From IMG/VR virus record IMGVR_UViG_3300020129_000348, positions 1 to 51,461 of that record: a stretch of 51,461 nt of DNA. One strand, 5' to 3'. A model generated the notes under the pieces. The model worked only from the letters and a program-made list of their open reading frames with translations, searched no databases and was not told the origin of the DNA. Both the position numbers and the translations under genes were made by a program. Of this stretch, positions 31,551 through 39,209 are shown in pieces. Every line of letters starts with the position of its first letter. The stretch's first letter is position 1. Origin of the DNA: a virus.

Positions 31551-32117
31551 GTGAAAGCTCTCTCGTTGACCCAACCGTGGGCTTCGCTTGTGGCCGTTGG
31601 CGCAAAGAGAATCGAGACGCGATCTTGGCGAACGCCATACCGCGGGGCGTTGGCGATTCACGCAGCGAAGCGTTTCCCGGCAGACGCCCGCGATTTCACC
31701 TACACAAAGATGGCGCGAGAATCTCTCGTGCCGTACTACGCCGAGCCGGATCACTGGCTTGGTGTTACCGACAAACCAACTCAGCTTGACAAAAATCTTC
31801 CTCTCGGTTGTGTTATCGCCACATGCCGCCTGATCTCATGTATTCCGACAAGAGAGATTGAACTCGCTAAGAAGATAGGTGTAGACCAAGCCGTTATCCC
31901 ACTCTGTCCCGATTTCGAGATCACGGAGCAAGAGTACGCCTTTGGCAATTACAGTTTGGGTCGATGGGCCTGGCTTCTCGCTGACATCAAACTACTCCCT
32001 GAACCAATACCAATAAGGGGAGCACGGTCTCTCTGGGAATGGGAGCCTGTTCATAGCGCGAACGGCATACCCTCCAAACCGCCCACCGAACCCGAGAAGA
32101 GCGCCAACGGAAAATGA
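31551..32117 (+). CDS. ASCH-domain protein (cargo of unit 6)
   Basis: The product has 188 residues from GTG, with GAGG supplied by the cassette arm. It reads MKALSLTQPWASLVAVGAKR, then ETRSW and YRGALAIHAAKRF, the core signature of ASCH (PUA-like) domains, with LGCVIATCRLISC and WAWLLADIKLL later. ASCH proteins bind RNA or modified bases. A lysine in GAKRIETRSW is typical. The tail (HSANGIPSKPPTEPEKSANG) is arm-encoded. Confidence 0.8.
   Translation: MKALSLTQPWASLVAVGAKRIETRSWRTPYRGALAIHAAKRFPADARDFTYTKMARESLVPYYAEPDHWLGVTDKPTQLDKNLPLGCVIATCRLISCIPTREIELAKKIGVDQAVIPLCPDFEITEQEYAFGNYSLGRWAWLLADIKLLPEPIPIRGARSLWEWEPVHSANGIPSKPPTEPEKSANGK
32051..32108 (+). repeat. Cassette 3' arm of unit 6
   Basis: TCATAGCGCGAACGG to GAGAAGAGCGCCAAC. 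GCGC/GCGC pairing is kept. It encodes the EKSANGK tail of the ASCH protein and runs into the recombinase start. Confidence 0.85.
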
Positions 32118-32746
32118 AGAAGTGTGCAATCTACATCCGAGTGAGCACACCCAAGAAAGTACCGGGCAAAGCAGCAGGCTCGGAAGTCTACCTGCAAAAT
32201 CCCGCAGTGCAACTAGAACCGTTGAAACAACTGGCCAGCATAATCAACGCGGAAGTATTCAAGGTGTACTCTGACCGGATGAGCGGAGCAAACACGAACC
32301 GGCCAGCTTATCGGGAACTGATGACCGATGCACGGCGCCGCCAGTTCCAAGTAGTAATCGTGTGGCGCTTCGACCGCTGGGCGCGATCGACACAAGAGCT
32401 AATCTCGACTCTCGAAGAATTCCAAGCGTTGGGCATCGACTTCATTTCACAGCAAGAAGCGATTGACACAAGTACGCCCATGGGCAAGTGCCTATTCACT
32501 ATCATTGCAGCCGTCGCGGAGATGGAGAGGCATGCAATCAAGGAACGGATTCGCGCCGGCATGGAGTACGCCCGCAATCATGGAACGAAGTCGGGTAAGG
32601 AAGTGGGGCGACCGAAACGGGTGTTTCGGAGGGATGAGGCGATCGCGCTTCGACAAGAAGGCTTGCCCTTCCGGGAGATCGCACGGCGTCTCAAAGTAGG
32701 GGATGGTACAGTCAGGCGGGCATGCGCCACAATGCTATCGGCGTAA
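32114..32746 (+). CDS. Serine recombinase (resolvase/invertase family)
   Basis: The 210-residue protein carries the complete small serine recombinase layout: the catalytic Ser in YIRVSTP at residue 11, SDRMSGANTNRPAYRELM, VIVWRFDRWARS, an E-helix EMERHAIKERIRAG, and a C-terminal helix-turn-helix (FREIARRLKVGDGTVRRA). Such enzymes resolve or invert DNA between short sites. It starts six bases after the unit 6 arm, overlaps the ASCH stop by ATGA, and is the only recombinase visible here. It is therefore a candidate, unproven, for mobilising the cassettes. Confidence 0.9.
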   Translation: MKKCAIYIRVSTPKKVPGKAAGSEVYLQNPAVQLEPLKQLASIINAEVFKVYSDRMSGANTNRPAYRELMTDARRRQFQVVIVWRFDRWARSTQELISTLEEFQALGIDFISQQEAIDTSTPMGKCLFTIIAAVAEMERHAIKERIRAGMEYARNHGTKSGKEVGRPKRVFRRDEAIALRQEGLPFREIARRLKVGDGTVRRACATMLSA

Positions 32747-32813
32747 GAGGGCTGAAGTGTTGGGGACTCAGGTGTTACCATTACTGCTAGAGATGCGCCA
32801 ATAGGACTAGGTT

Positions 32814-33056
32814 GTGGCTCAGGAACAGTTAGAAACTAACAAAACGGCTACCGTAACCGTCTCCCTGAATCTCGGAACGTGGCTTGCAATCCAAACAGCC
32901 CTTGTCGCTTTCTCGTTTGCTCCCGAACGCAGAAAGTTCATGTGCGCGTTATTGAAGAAGTTCAATCGGGCGCTTTATATTGCACGGGGAGGCTCGGCGA
33001 AAGAACATGATGAGATCGTAAAACGCATCGCCGAATCGAAAAAGCGAGGCTGGTGA
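32814..33056 (+). CDS. Small basic helical protein
   Basis: The 80-residue protein has a GTG start. It is helical with a basic C-terminal half (FAPERRKFMCALLKKFNRAL, IAESKKRGW). Its stop overlaps the start region of the methyltransferase locus. It may be a small regulator. No motif is recognised. Confidence 0.5.
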   Translation: MAQEQLETNKTATVTVSLNLGTWLAIQTALVAFSFAPERRKFMCALLKKFNRALYIARGGSAKEHDEIVKRIAESKKRGW

Positions 33057-33061
33057 GGTTG

Positions 33062-34255
33062 ATGTGGCTATACATACCCTCAGCATTTGTACTGGAGGAA
33101 CCGCGGGACTTGACTTGGGACTTGAAATCAGTCTCGGAGAGTGCCGCCCAATCTGTTACGTGGAGATCGAAATCACGGCTGTCCAAACTCTGGTATCGCG
33201 CATTCGCGAAGGGTCACTTCCGGACGCTCCCATTTTTAGCGACCTCTCAAGATTCAATGGAAAAAGGCTTCGAGGTTTGGTTGACATCGTTTCAGCGGGA
33301 CTGCCCTGCCAGCCCTACTCCGTCGCCGGAAAACGAAAAGAGCATAAAGACAAGCGGGCGATCTGGCCGGAATTCATTCGAGTGGTGGGAGAAGTGCTCC
33401 CGTCATTGGTATTCCTCGAAAATGTCCCTGAGTTTCTTAAGCACTTCAACCCAGTCGGCAAAGAACTACAAAGAATGGGCTACGTGGTTGAGGAACCGCT
33501 CTTCCTCTCAGCTTCGGACGTTGGGGCTTCGCACAAACGGACCCGTATCTTCATACTGGCCTACCGTGAATGCGTCGGAAAAAGCTGGCTACAATCGCTC
33601 TGCTTACGAGGGAGCAGTGATCCGACCGCACTTGGAATCGGCGGCGAGGAACTGGCCATCTCCACGATCCGAGGACGGGGAGAGTTGCGGCAACCATCCG
33701 GGAGTGACGGACTCACTGACGGGCGCAACGGGCTTGTGGGTAACACCGAATACGCCGAGCGGGGGACCGAACACGAAGAGCACGGCAACGCATCAAGGGG
33801 AACTGGGCCTGGATGGTCAAGCCAAGCTGTGGACAACTCCGCAAGCACACGATCAACAGGGCGGCAATCCGAACCGGGTCAAGAGATTTGGGACGAAGCA
33901 CGGAGGAGCGAATCTAGCGGACGATGTGACGCTGTGGGGAACGCCGAATGCTCACGAGCGGACACAAACTCCGAGGGATGTCCATCTACTCCATCGACCT
34001 CGGACCAGGCCCGGGATTTTTTCGCTCCAGGACCTTCCTCGGAACTCTGGCGAGACATCCTTGAGCACGCCCCTTGGCTTGCCCCGGCGATTGAATCCGG
34101 CTTTCGTGTGTTGGTTGATGGGACTCCCCTGGTTTTGGACGAATCCCGCACAGATCAACTCCGCTCGGTTGGAAACGCAGTCGTACCTTTGCAGGCAGCG
34201 GTTGCTTTTACATTACTTGTGCGGAAAGCCTCAGAGGGCGCACGGTAGAAACTGA
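33062..34255 (+). CDS. WPTP-repeat phage protein overprinted on the methyltransferase
   Basis: A 397-residue frame starts at ATG two bases before the methyltransferase GTG and runs the whole length in another frame. It is not random: it contains YWPTVNASEKAGYN, WPSPRSEDGE, LWVTPNTPSGGPNTKST, LWTTPQAHDQQGGNPNRV, LWGTPNAHE and finally LNPAFVCWLMGLPWFWTNP. These match a phage protein family I know by its W-P-T-P repeats and LNPxFVxWLMGxP end, often found next to cytosine methyltransferases. Whether both frames are translated is unknown. Confidence 0.5.
   Translation: MWLYIPSAFVLEEPRDLTWDLKSVSESAAQSVTWRSKSRLSKLWYRAFAKGHFRTLPFLATSQDSMEKGFEVWLTSFQRDCPASPTPSPENEKSIKTSGRSGRNSFEWWEKCSRHWYSSKMSLSFLSTSTQSAKNYKEWATWLRNRSSSQLRTLGLRTNGPVSSYWPTVNASEKAGYNRSAYEGAVIRPHLESAARNWPSPRSEDGESCGNHPGVTDSLTGATGLWVTPNTPSGGPNTKSTATHQGELGLDGQAKLWTTPQAHDQQGGNPNRVKRFGTKHGGANLADDVTLWGTPNAHERTQTPRDVHLLHRPRTRPGIFSLQDLPRNSGETSLSTPLGLPRRLNPAFVCWLMGLPWFWTNPAQINSARLETQSYLCRQRLLLHYLCGKPQRAHGRN
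33064..34248 (+). CDS. C5 cytosine DNA methyltransferase
   Basis: The 394-residue protein starts at GTG with GAGG upstream. Motif I is SICTGGTAGLDLGL, motif IV AGLPCQPYSVAGKR with the catalytic Cys near 82, motif VI FLENVPEF, motif VIII ASDVGASHKRTRIFILA, and motif X SVGNAVVPLQAAVAF. The target recognition region (about residues 180-330) is Ser/Gly/Arg-rich and low in complexity because the overlapping frame constrains it. It probably protects the element from host restriction. The end, ASEGAR, is encoded by a cassette arm. Confidence 0.85.
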   Translation: MAIHTLSICTGGTAGLDLGLEISLGECRPICYVEIEITAVQTLVSRIREGSLPDAPIFSDLSRFNGKRLRGLVDIVSAGLPCQPYSVAGKRKEHKDKRAIWPEFIRVVGEVLPSLVFLENVPEFLKHFNPVGKELQRMGYVVEEPLFLSASDVGASHKRTRIFILAYRECVGKSWLQSLCLRGSSDPTALGIGGEELAISTIRGRGELRQPSGSDGLTDGRNGLVGNTEYAERGTEHEEHGNASRGTGPGWSSQAVDNSASTRSTGRQSEPGQEIWDEARRSESSGRCDAVGNAECSRADTNSEGCPSTPSTSDQARDFFAPGPSSELWRDILEHAPWLAPAIESGFRVLVDGTPLVLDESRTDQLRSVGNAVVPLQAAVAFTLLVRKASEGAR

Positions 34256-34288
34256 CTAACTGCGAGAGATTGCCGAGAAAAGCCCCAA
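34230..34288 (+). repeat. Cassette 3' arm (solo)
   Basis: CTCAGAGGGCGCACGGT to GAGAAAAGCCCCAA. GGGC/GCCC pairing; the inner stem CGGT/ACTG includes a wobble pair. It closes the interval from 32114 that follows the arm at 32051. The - strand operon converges on it. Confidence 0.85.
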
Positions 34289-34300
34289 AACTAAAAAACA

Positions 34301-35191
34301 TCAAGTGCATGCCGAAGAAACTTCTTTCCAATGCAGAAGCCGTAGAGAACTCTTGCCGCCGTTGAGGAAAAACAGCGATTGGTTCGGCGTTAGCAAGTTC
34401 GTGTTGCTCTCAATTTGCATCTGCAACCAGGTCGCATTATCGGTTCCAATCCAATAGGTTCGGCTGTTCGCAGGAGTCCCTCCCGCTCCGTTGTCGCCGA
34501 TCCGCAAGCACATCAAGCCGCCGCTAAACGTGAATCCGGCATTGTTGACTGGAGTCGACCCGCCGTACGTGTTCGGATCTGTCGCGTAGAAGGCCACAAT
34601 CTGATAGGCCGTGTTCTGATAGATTCCGTAGATCAATAAGTGCCCAGTGGCGGAATCCCTCCAGCCGATACCAAGCAATTGATTCGTATTCGACCCTTGG
34701 TAGTAGGTGAAGCAGGCTTCGATACAATACGGCGCCGCCGGAAGTGTTTTGACGCGCGCGTGAATATTGAAGTTCGATTCGTACGAGCCGTCGAACAGCG
34801 TCACACTTCCATTTGCGGTTGTCTTCGTTGCCGTCCCTTGATTTACCCAGGCGTAGTTTCCATCGATCGGTTTGACAAACTGGAAGATGTTGCCATAGAA
34901 GTTCGTGCCGTCTGAGATGTAGGGTGGGGTTGCCGTGAAGCTTCCGCCGCCCGAGCTCGTGCAGTCCGTTGAACTCGTGCCGGCGTTATCGACACACGTT
35001 GTCCCCGAAAGGAAATTCAAGATCGTTCTCTGGGTTACCGGCGTTCCGTTGTTTTGGATCGTCGCATACCCTGAGGCTGCGAGGGCTTGTACTCCTACTT
35101 GTATGTAGGATTGGGGAATAAAGGCGAAGCAAATGCCTGTCAGTATTCCGAGTACCAAGGTGACGATTGTGAATATTCGATTGTTTTTCAT
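34301..35191 (-). CDS. Secreted beta-rich protein (spike- or fibre-like)
   Basis: The 296-residue protein has an N-terminal hydrophobic segment (FTIVTLVLGILTGICFAFI) that may be a signal or anchor. The rest is Asn/Thr/Gly-rich beta sequence (NFYGNIFQFVKPIDGNYAWV, SVTLFDGSYESNFNIHARVK), like receptor-binding or fibre proteins. ATG overlaps the stop of the cassette gene upstream (ATATGA). It ends the - operon. Confidence 0.55.
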   Translation of the reverse strand: MKNNRIFTIVTLVLGILTGICFAFIPQSYIQVGVQALAASGYATIQNNGTPVTQRTILNFLSGTTCVDNAGTSSTDCTSSGGGSFTATPPYISDGTNFYGNIFQFVKPIDGNYAWVNQGTATKTTANGSVTLFDGSYESNFNIHARVKTLPAAPYCIEACFTYYQGSNTNQLLGIGWRDSATGHLLIYGIYQNTAYQIVAFYATDPNTYGGSTPVNNAGFTFSGGLMCLRIGDNGAGGTPANSRTYWIGTDNATWLQMQIESNTNLLTPNQSLFFLNGGKSSLRLLHWKEVSSACT

Positions 35192-35388
35192 ATGTTGGCG
35201 CTCTTCTCCGCTTCCGTTGACGGTTTGGAGTTGCTGCGGGTCGCGCTCTGAGCATCGTCCACGTCAAACGGTCGATTAGCTAGCAATATTGGATGATGCA
35301 TGAGATCACGAAGCGCCGCGTATGGCGTACGAGCACGCGCGTGATACAACGGGCCGTCTTCGTCACACAGCGTAGCCTTAAACTCCAT
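35188..35388 (-). CDS. Small protein with EKSANI tail (cargo of unit 7)
   Basis: The product has 66 residues from ATG 35388; an in-frame ATG at 35514 inside the 5' arm would give 108. The core reads MEFKATLCDEDGPLYHARAR and TPYAALRDLMHHP. The tail is arm-encoded and the TGA shares bases with the ATG of the next gene. Start uncertain. Confidence 0.5.
   Translation of the reverse strand: MEFKATLCDEDGPLYHARARTPYAALRDLMHHPILLANRPFDVDDAQSATRSNSKPSTEAEKSANI
35193..35252 (-). repeat. Cassette 3' arm of unit 7
   Basis: TGTTGGCGCTCTTCTC outer and GGGTCGCGCTCTGAG inner. Inner stems CCGC/GCGG or CCG/CGG. On the - strand EKSANI and its stop overlap the ATG of the gene at 34301, so the arm couples translation to the downstream gene. 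Confidence 0.85.
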
Positions 35389-35451
35389 GTCGTGCCACGC
35401 CTTAAAATATCCAACCTTGATCCGGTAAAAGTGGTTACTTCGAACGCCGAT

Positions 35452-35512
35452 GCTCAGAGCGCGAACCGCTTCCGGCCCCTGAGCGTCCGAACCTGATGAG
35501 AAGAGCGCCGAC
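35452..35512 (-). repeat. Cassette 5' arm of unit 7
   Basis: CTCAGAGCGCGAACCGC to GAGAAGAGCGCCGAC followed by a run of A. Terminal pairing GCGC/GCGC is kept; the last box reads CCGAC in place of CCAAC. Confidence 0.85.
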
Positions 35513-35522
35513 ATAAAAAAAT

Positions 35523-35747
35523 CTACAACGGCTGAGGAATTTCAGAAACCTCAATAGACGTCTGTCTGGAATCAAAAGGAGAATACACTAATCTCTCATC
35601 AAAGACTTTGACTCGTGCGTAGCTTCCATCTGGCAGAAGAGAAAGCCGTGTGGAAATGAAAAGCTTGACCTCGGCGGGTGCGCCAGATTCCAACACCGCC
35701 GTTTCTACGTTGCTTGTTAGTCCGGAGAGATCGAGAATAGGGATCAT
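35523..35747 (-). CDS. Small soluble protein
   Basis: The 74-residue protein is beta-rich (EVKLFISTRLSLLPDGSYAR, VKVFDERLVYSP). It starts four bases after the end of the large fibre-like gene at 35752 and ends just before unit 7. No family is recognised. Confidence 0.5.
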   Translation of the reverse strand: MIPILDLSGLTSNVETAVLESGAPAEVKLFISTRLSLLPDGSYARVKVFDERLVYSPFDSRQTSIEVSEIPQPL

Positions 35748-35751
35748 TGAG

Positions 35752-36906
35752 TTATCCGATCTGCGTAATGAACGCCTCGATATTATATGTCACAGTGGTG
35801 TAGATTCCACCGGCTGTCGTTTGAACGGTAATTGCAGTTCCGCCCTTAACCCTGAGATGAAGCGGAACGCCTTCGTACGGGCCAAGCCCTTGAGTGCTGG
35901 TGATGGTGCTGAGCAGGGTTCCCGTGATTTGAGAAAAGGTGAGGGTCAAAGTGCGCGATGTATTGCTTTCGTCGGTGTAGGTAACGGTAACGGCGAAACT
36001 GAAGGCCGTTGAGGCCGTGACGAGCACATTTGCCGAAACATAAAAAGAACCGTCATTGGCGGGCGTGAAAGTCGCCACTATGCCAGATGCCGCTGTTTGA
36101 GCCGTTTTTCTTCCTGTCCCATATATGGCTGGAACACCAAGACCGACAGTGGCGGTTCCGCTATATTTTGTGACCGCGCCGCCGGCGAGCAAGAAATTTC
36201 CGTCGACAGTGGTGCCACCAGGTCCTTCACCCGCCGAGATTCCGAGAGATTTTACCACCCCGTTAACGGTGGGCGCATTTTGAGTAGTCCACATTGGATT
36301 AACCGGCGTGTTATATTGCAATGTCCAAGCGTTCGCCCCGCTGCCTTGATAGGTCATGTAGTAGAATCCGCCGATTCCGTTTCCGCCCGTGGCGTCTCCA
36401 ATCATCGCGTTCGCTGCCAGATTTCCGAAATTGTTCCCGGCATCCGGGCTAACGATTGTTTTATTTCCTATGCCGTTTACATTGATGGACGGATTCGCCG
36501 TATTTCCAGCCGCTGCAAAACGGAACCGGATAGTTGAATTCAGGACAGGAGTATAGAACGCACCAGTACTGCATGAAAATTCAACCCCTGCCCCTCCGGT
36601 GTGCGAGGCATCGCTGTCGTAACAGTCCTGAATTGCTCCAGTCGCCCCGTTTTTCGCGATTGAGCCATCCACATAAGCCGATGTGACGGTTTTACAATTT
36701 GCAACATTTCCCAACACGTCTATCGAGGTAAGAACCTGATTTGTGCAGGTCTGCGCAAGCCCGGTAGGACCTGAAAGCGGAGTACTGCGCGATACCGGAG
36801 ACTGAGCGGAAATAAACAACCCGGAAACGATGAGCGACATGACGCAGCAAACGGCAAAGAAGGAGGGTCCAAGTTTGATGTGTTTCGCAGACAATTTCAG
36901 GCCCAT
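35752..36906 (-). CDS. Secreted fibre-like protein
   Basis: The 384-residue protein has an N-terminal signal-like helix (FFAVCCVMSLIVSGLFISAQ). The body is low in charge and rich in Gly/Thr/Asn/Ala with repeated short beta motifs (TIVSPDAGNNFGNLAANAMI, GGAVTKYSGTATVGLG) and a C-terminal beta domain (SFYVSANVLVTASTAFSFAV). This composition is usual for tail-fibre or spike proteins. It lies between two other secreted beta-rich products. Confidence 0.55.
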   Translation of the reverse strand: MGLKLSAKHIKLGPSFFAVCCVMSLIVSGLFISAQSPVSRSTPLSGPTGLAQTCTNQVLTSIDVLGNVANCKTVTSAYVDGSIAKNGATGAIQDCYDSDASHTGGAGVEFSCSTGAFYTPVLNSTIRFRFAAAGNTANPSINVNGIGNKTIVSPDAGNNFGNLAANAMIGDATGGNGIGGFYYMTYQGSGANAWTLQYNTPVNPMWTTQNAPTVNGVVKSLGISAGEGPGGTTVDGNFLLAGGAVTKYSGTATVGLGVPAIYGTGRKTAQTAASGIVATFTPANDGSFYVSANVLVTASTAFSFAVTVTYTDESNTSRTLTLTFSQITGTLLSTITSTQGLGPYEGVPLHLRVKGGTAITVQTTAGGIYTTVTYNIEAFITQIG

Positions 36907-36913
36907 ATAAATC

Positions 36914-37501
36914 CTATCGAATCACCGAAGCCCCAAATGTCTGAGAGGCCGGATCAACCGCACCGCCGGATAAATTACACAGTCTCACCTGTACTGTATT
37001 CGCAGCACTGACCAGCATTGTCCCAAATAAACCAGTCTCAAGAGTAGAGGGCCAATCAGGAGCCAGGGAATCGCCCGTTACGGCGCCAGTCAGAGTGAAG
37101 GTGTTTGCAAGGCACGTTCCGTCCGCGATCGACGCGAAGTCGATTGTAGCCGTTGCCTTGATAATCGTTGCTGAGCCGGAGGTCCCGCACGAGAAGGCTT
37201 GCGTTGAATTGTTGTAGTTGAGATGGTTTCCGCCAGAATCGGTGCAGGCCGGAAGAGTTTCCCAAGCCGAGACCGCCGCCGCCGTTGTCACGAGCACTTG
37301 ATTCGCCGCGGAATTCACCGGTACGGTCGTACCGTTGATCTTTCCTACCACCGTTGCATTCTGGGAGCCTGTGACATCCCCTGCTAGCGTGATGGGCACC
37401 TGAATCGTTCCGGCCCATAGCACACAGGCGCAAATTACCAATGTAATGACGATCTTCCACCAGATGCGTTCGGGTGGGAGTTCTTCCGGTTTCCGTTTCA
37501 T
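36914..37501 (-). CDS. Signal-anchored beta-rich protein
   Basis: The product has 195 residues from ATG 37501, overlapping the upstream stop. A membrane helix (IVITLVICACVLWAGTIQV) follows a basic start. The phrase TLAGDVTGSQNATVVGKING is a classic fibre-repeat sequence (LAGDVTGxxxxTVVxxI). It supports a fibre or adhesin role for this operon. Confidence 0.6.
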   Translation of the reverse strand: MKRKPEELPPERIWWKIVITLVICACVLWAGTIQVPITLAGDVTGSQNATVVGKINGTTVPVNSAANQVLVTTAAAVSAWETLPACTDSGGNHLNYNNSTQAFSCGTSGSATIIKATATIDFASIADGTCLANTFTLTGAVTGDSLAPDWPSTLETGLFGTMLVSAANTVQVRLCNLSGGAVDPASQTFGASVIR

Positions 37502-37860
37502 AGACCGTCGACAACTATTAGTAAATCTCCAGCCTGAAACTTCCGCCGGTAGATTTGGGCAAGGATAACACATCCATCGGAAGCGAGACCCGGATGCGCT
37601 GCGGAATCTCCATGGATGAAAAATCCGGAGCGCCCGAATACATCGCCGCGCGGAGTCAATGGAATCGCGAGCGGTCCGAGTCTGGGATGAGTAAGCGCTT
37701 CCCCAATTGTCCATTCACCGCGAGGAATCGGCCCTGTGTTATGGAAACTCTCCATCGCGGGATTCATTCGTCCATCGTCTCGTCCGGAGTAACCAGCGCC
37801 AACAATAGAGTGGGAGCGGTCCCGTAGATTACCAGTCGTCTGTTCGTAAATCCAATTCAT
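37498..37860 (-). CDS. L,D-transpeptidase-like (DUF2778-type) protein
   Basis: The 120-residue protein reads HNTGPIPRGEWTIGEA, then FGRSGFFIHGDSAAHPGLAS and DGCVILAQ. The H-x-D/S...DGC arrangement resembles the catalytic His and Cys of YkuD/DUF2778 (Tlde1-like) enzymes acting on peptidoglycan peptides. There is no signal peptide. A role in cell-wall remodelling at entry or exit is inferred. It overlaps both neighbours by four bases. Confidence 0.65.
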   Translation of the reverse strand: MNWIYEQTTGNLRDRSHSIVGAGYSGRDDGRMNPAMESFHNTGPIPRGEWTIGEALTHPRLGPLAIPLTPRGDVFGRSGFFIHGDSAAHPGLASDGCVILAQIYRRKFQAGDLLIVVDGL

Positions 37861-38060
37861 CGCCGCCGCATCCTTTCCCGCATGAGGGCGAACTTTCCCT
37901 CCAGCGGCCGATATCTACGCTTGCTCGGCGGCACGTACACGGGAATACGAATACGCGTCAAGTCGCGCGTCAGCCGCAGCGGCATTATGTCGAGATGCTG
38001 CAGAACGGATTGACTGTGCGCCGGCACTCCGGAACGTGCGGGGATAATAGCTATATGCAT
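37857..38060 (-). CDS. Small basic protein
   Basis: The 67-residue Arg-rich protein (LRLTRDLTRIRIPVYVPPSK, ALMRERMRRR) overlaps the transpeptidase-like gene by four bases. It follows the lipoprotein gene by one base. Function unknown. Confidence 0.45.
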   Translation of the reverse strand: MHIAIIPARSGVPAHSQSVLQHLDIMPLRLTRDLTRIRIPVYVPPSKRRYRPLEGKFALMRERMRRR

Positions 38061-38061
38061 G

Positions 38062-38292
38062 TCACTTATGACACCCTTGACATTGCTTCAAGCCGGCAGC
38101 ACTTTTCATCGAAGGCCGAAAGCAAGAGTTGCTTCCGATCATGACCGATTGCCCTTCAAAACTGTAGATCGGCGGATCGAAACAAACAACCGAATGCAGA
38201 CTATCTCGCTTAGGCGAAAGCTGCACGTTGCGGAAGAGACATCCTGTTGTCAGCATGCACAGACCCACCAATAATGCAATCGTGGTTCGCAT
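38062..38292 (-). CDS. Small lipoprotein
   Basis: The product has 76 residues from ATG 38292, one base shared with the previous TGA. The signal peptide ends in LTTGC, giving a lipid-modified Cys near residue 18. The short mature part has four Cys, ending QCQGCHK. It may be an outer-membrane spanin-like or immunity lipoprotein; context is not decisive. Confidence 0.6.
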   Translation of the reverse strand: MRTTIALLVGLCMLTTGCLFRNVQLSPKRDSLHSVVCFDPPIYSFEGQSVMIGSNSCFRPSMKSAAGLKQCQGCHK

Positions 38293-39209
38293 CAGTATTG
38301 CGCGATTACCGCCGTGCCGTGAACTGCGACTCCGGACGCCATGTTGTAACAGAGAGCTTTTCCGGCCGGAACTACCCAAGTCGATTCCGGGCCAAGGTTA
38401 TTTGAGTAAGCGAGAACATTTGAAAGCAGTCCCGTAAGATCCGTCGCACCAGTCGCGCAATTTGACCCCGTTCCATATTGCATCTTGAAGTTCACTGTAT
38501 TTCCCGAAGTATCAGGTGTGAATTCAAAGGCGCATACGCGGATCACGGTTGAACCAGAAGCGGCTACAATCTGAGTATTGCCGGTTGCCGACGCTGTAAA
38601 CGGGACAGTTGTAGTGCAATTCTGGAACGGCAGGACATTGCCGGATCCGTCGACCGAAGCCATAAGCACTGGAGGTTTTGTAGGCGCCGCGCCCGTCGCG
38701 TCAGGCCCATCTACAACACACGGAGTTCCCGAAGTCCCAGGGCAGGGAGTTCCACCGCCGCCCGAACTCGATATCGTCCCCGCATCATCTCGGAAGCCAT
38801 TCAGTGTTCCGGTTATGAGACCAGTTCCAGTGTGAGATGCTAGGCGTACTCTCATCCACGGGAAGTAGCCAGTGAACTTAGTGGAGGCTGAAGTTATCGA
38901 GGTGTTCGGATTAATCCCCGTTCCGACGATTGAGCCGGCGAACGTGACAAAGGTTCCCGGAGATCCTGAGGAATCAGGAGCGTCCTCAACTACCAAAGAA
39001 ATTGCAGAGTAGCCGGTTGACGAATAATCCAGTTTCCAATTCGGACACGGCACTCCTGTGTTTGGTGAACTTGCCAAGTTGTTGTAGGAGTTCGTGACTA
39101 GATTTGCATTGTTGATTGCGAAGGGTATTTGGCAGTCTGGGGCTACTTTTGTTTGCGACTGCCCCCACAGTTCTATTGTCAAGACGATCAGCAACAGGAT
39201 ACTTTTCAT
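38292..39209 (-). CDS. Secreted beta-rich protein
   Basis: The 305-residue protein has a signal peptide (SILLLIVLTIELWGQSQ). The body is Ser/Thr/Gly-rich with paired Cys (GGTPCPGTSGTPCVVDG) and a C-terminal beta domain (TVIRVCAFEFTPDTSGNTVN, KALCYNMASGVAVHGTAV). Such terminal domains occur in phage fibres. Its ATG overlaps the stop of the cassette gene at 39206. Confidence 0.55.
   Translation of the reverse strand: MKSILLLIVLTIELWGQSQTKVAPDCQIPFAINNANLVTNSYNNLASSPNTGVPCPNWKLDYSSTGYSAISLVVEDAPDSSGSPGTFVTFAGSIVGTGINPNTSITSASTKFTGYFPWMRVRLASHTGTGLITGTLNGFRDDAGTISSSGGGGTPCPGTSGTPCVVDGPDATGAAPTKPPVLMASVDGSGNVLPFQNCTTTVPFTASATGNTQIVAASGSTVIRVCAFEFTPDTSGNTVNFKMQYGTGSNCATGATDLTGLLSNVLAYSNNLGPESTWVVPAGKALCYNMASGVAVHGTAVIAQY

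Larger units (their letters stand above)
31481..32108 (+). mobile_element. Cassette unit 6 (ASCH gene)
   Basis: Inverted arms at 31481-31547 and 32051-32108 enclose one gene. The serine recombinase gene starts five bases beyond the right arm. Confidence 0.75.
35193..35512 (-). mobile_element. Cassette unit 7 (one cargo gene)
   Basis: Inverted arms at 35193-35252 and 35452-35512 enclose a single small gene within the - operon, transcribed the same way as its neighbours. Confidence 0.75.

Noticed and set aside
32758-32800. TGTTGGGGACTCAGG followed by GATGCGCC, resembling a degenerate 5' arm before the methyltransferase interval
   Set aside because: Only the first eight bases match, the inner GCGTTCGC box is missing and no pairing is kept. 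I treated the interval as bounded by two 3' arms.
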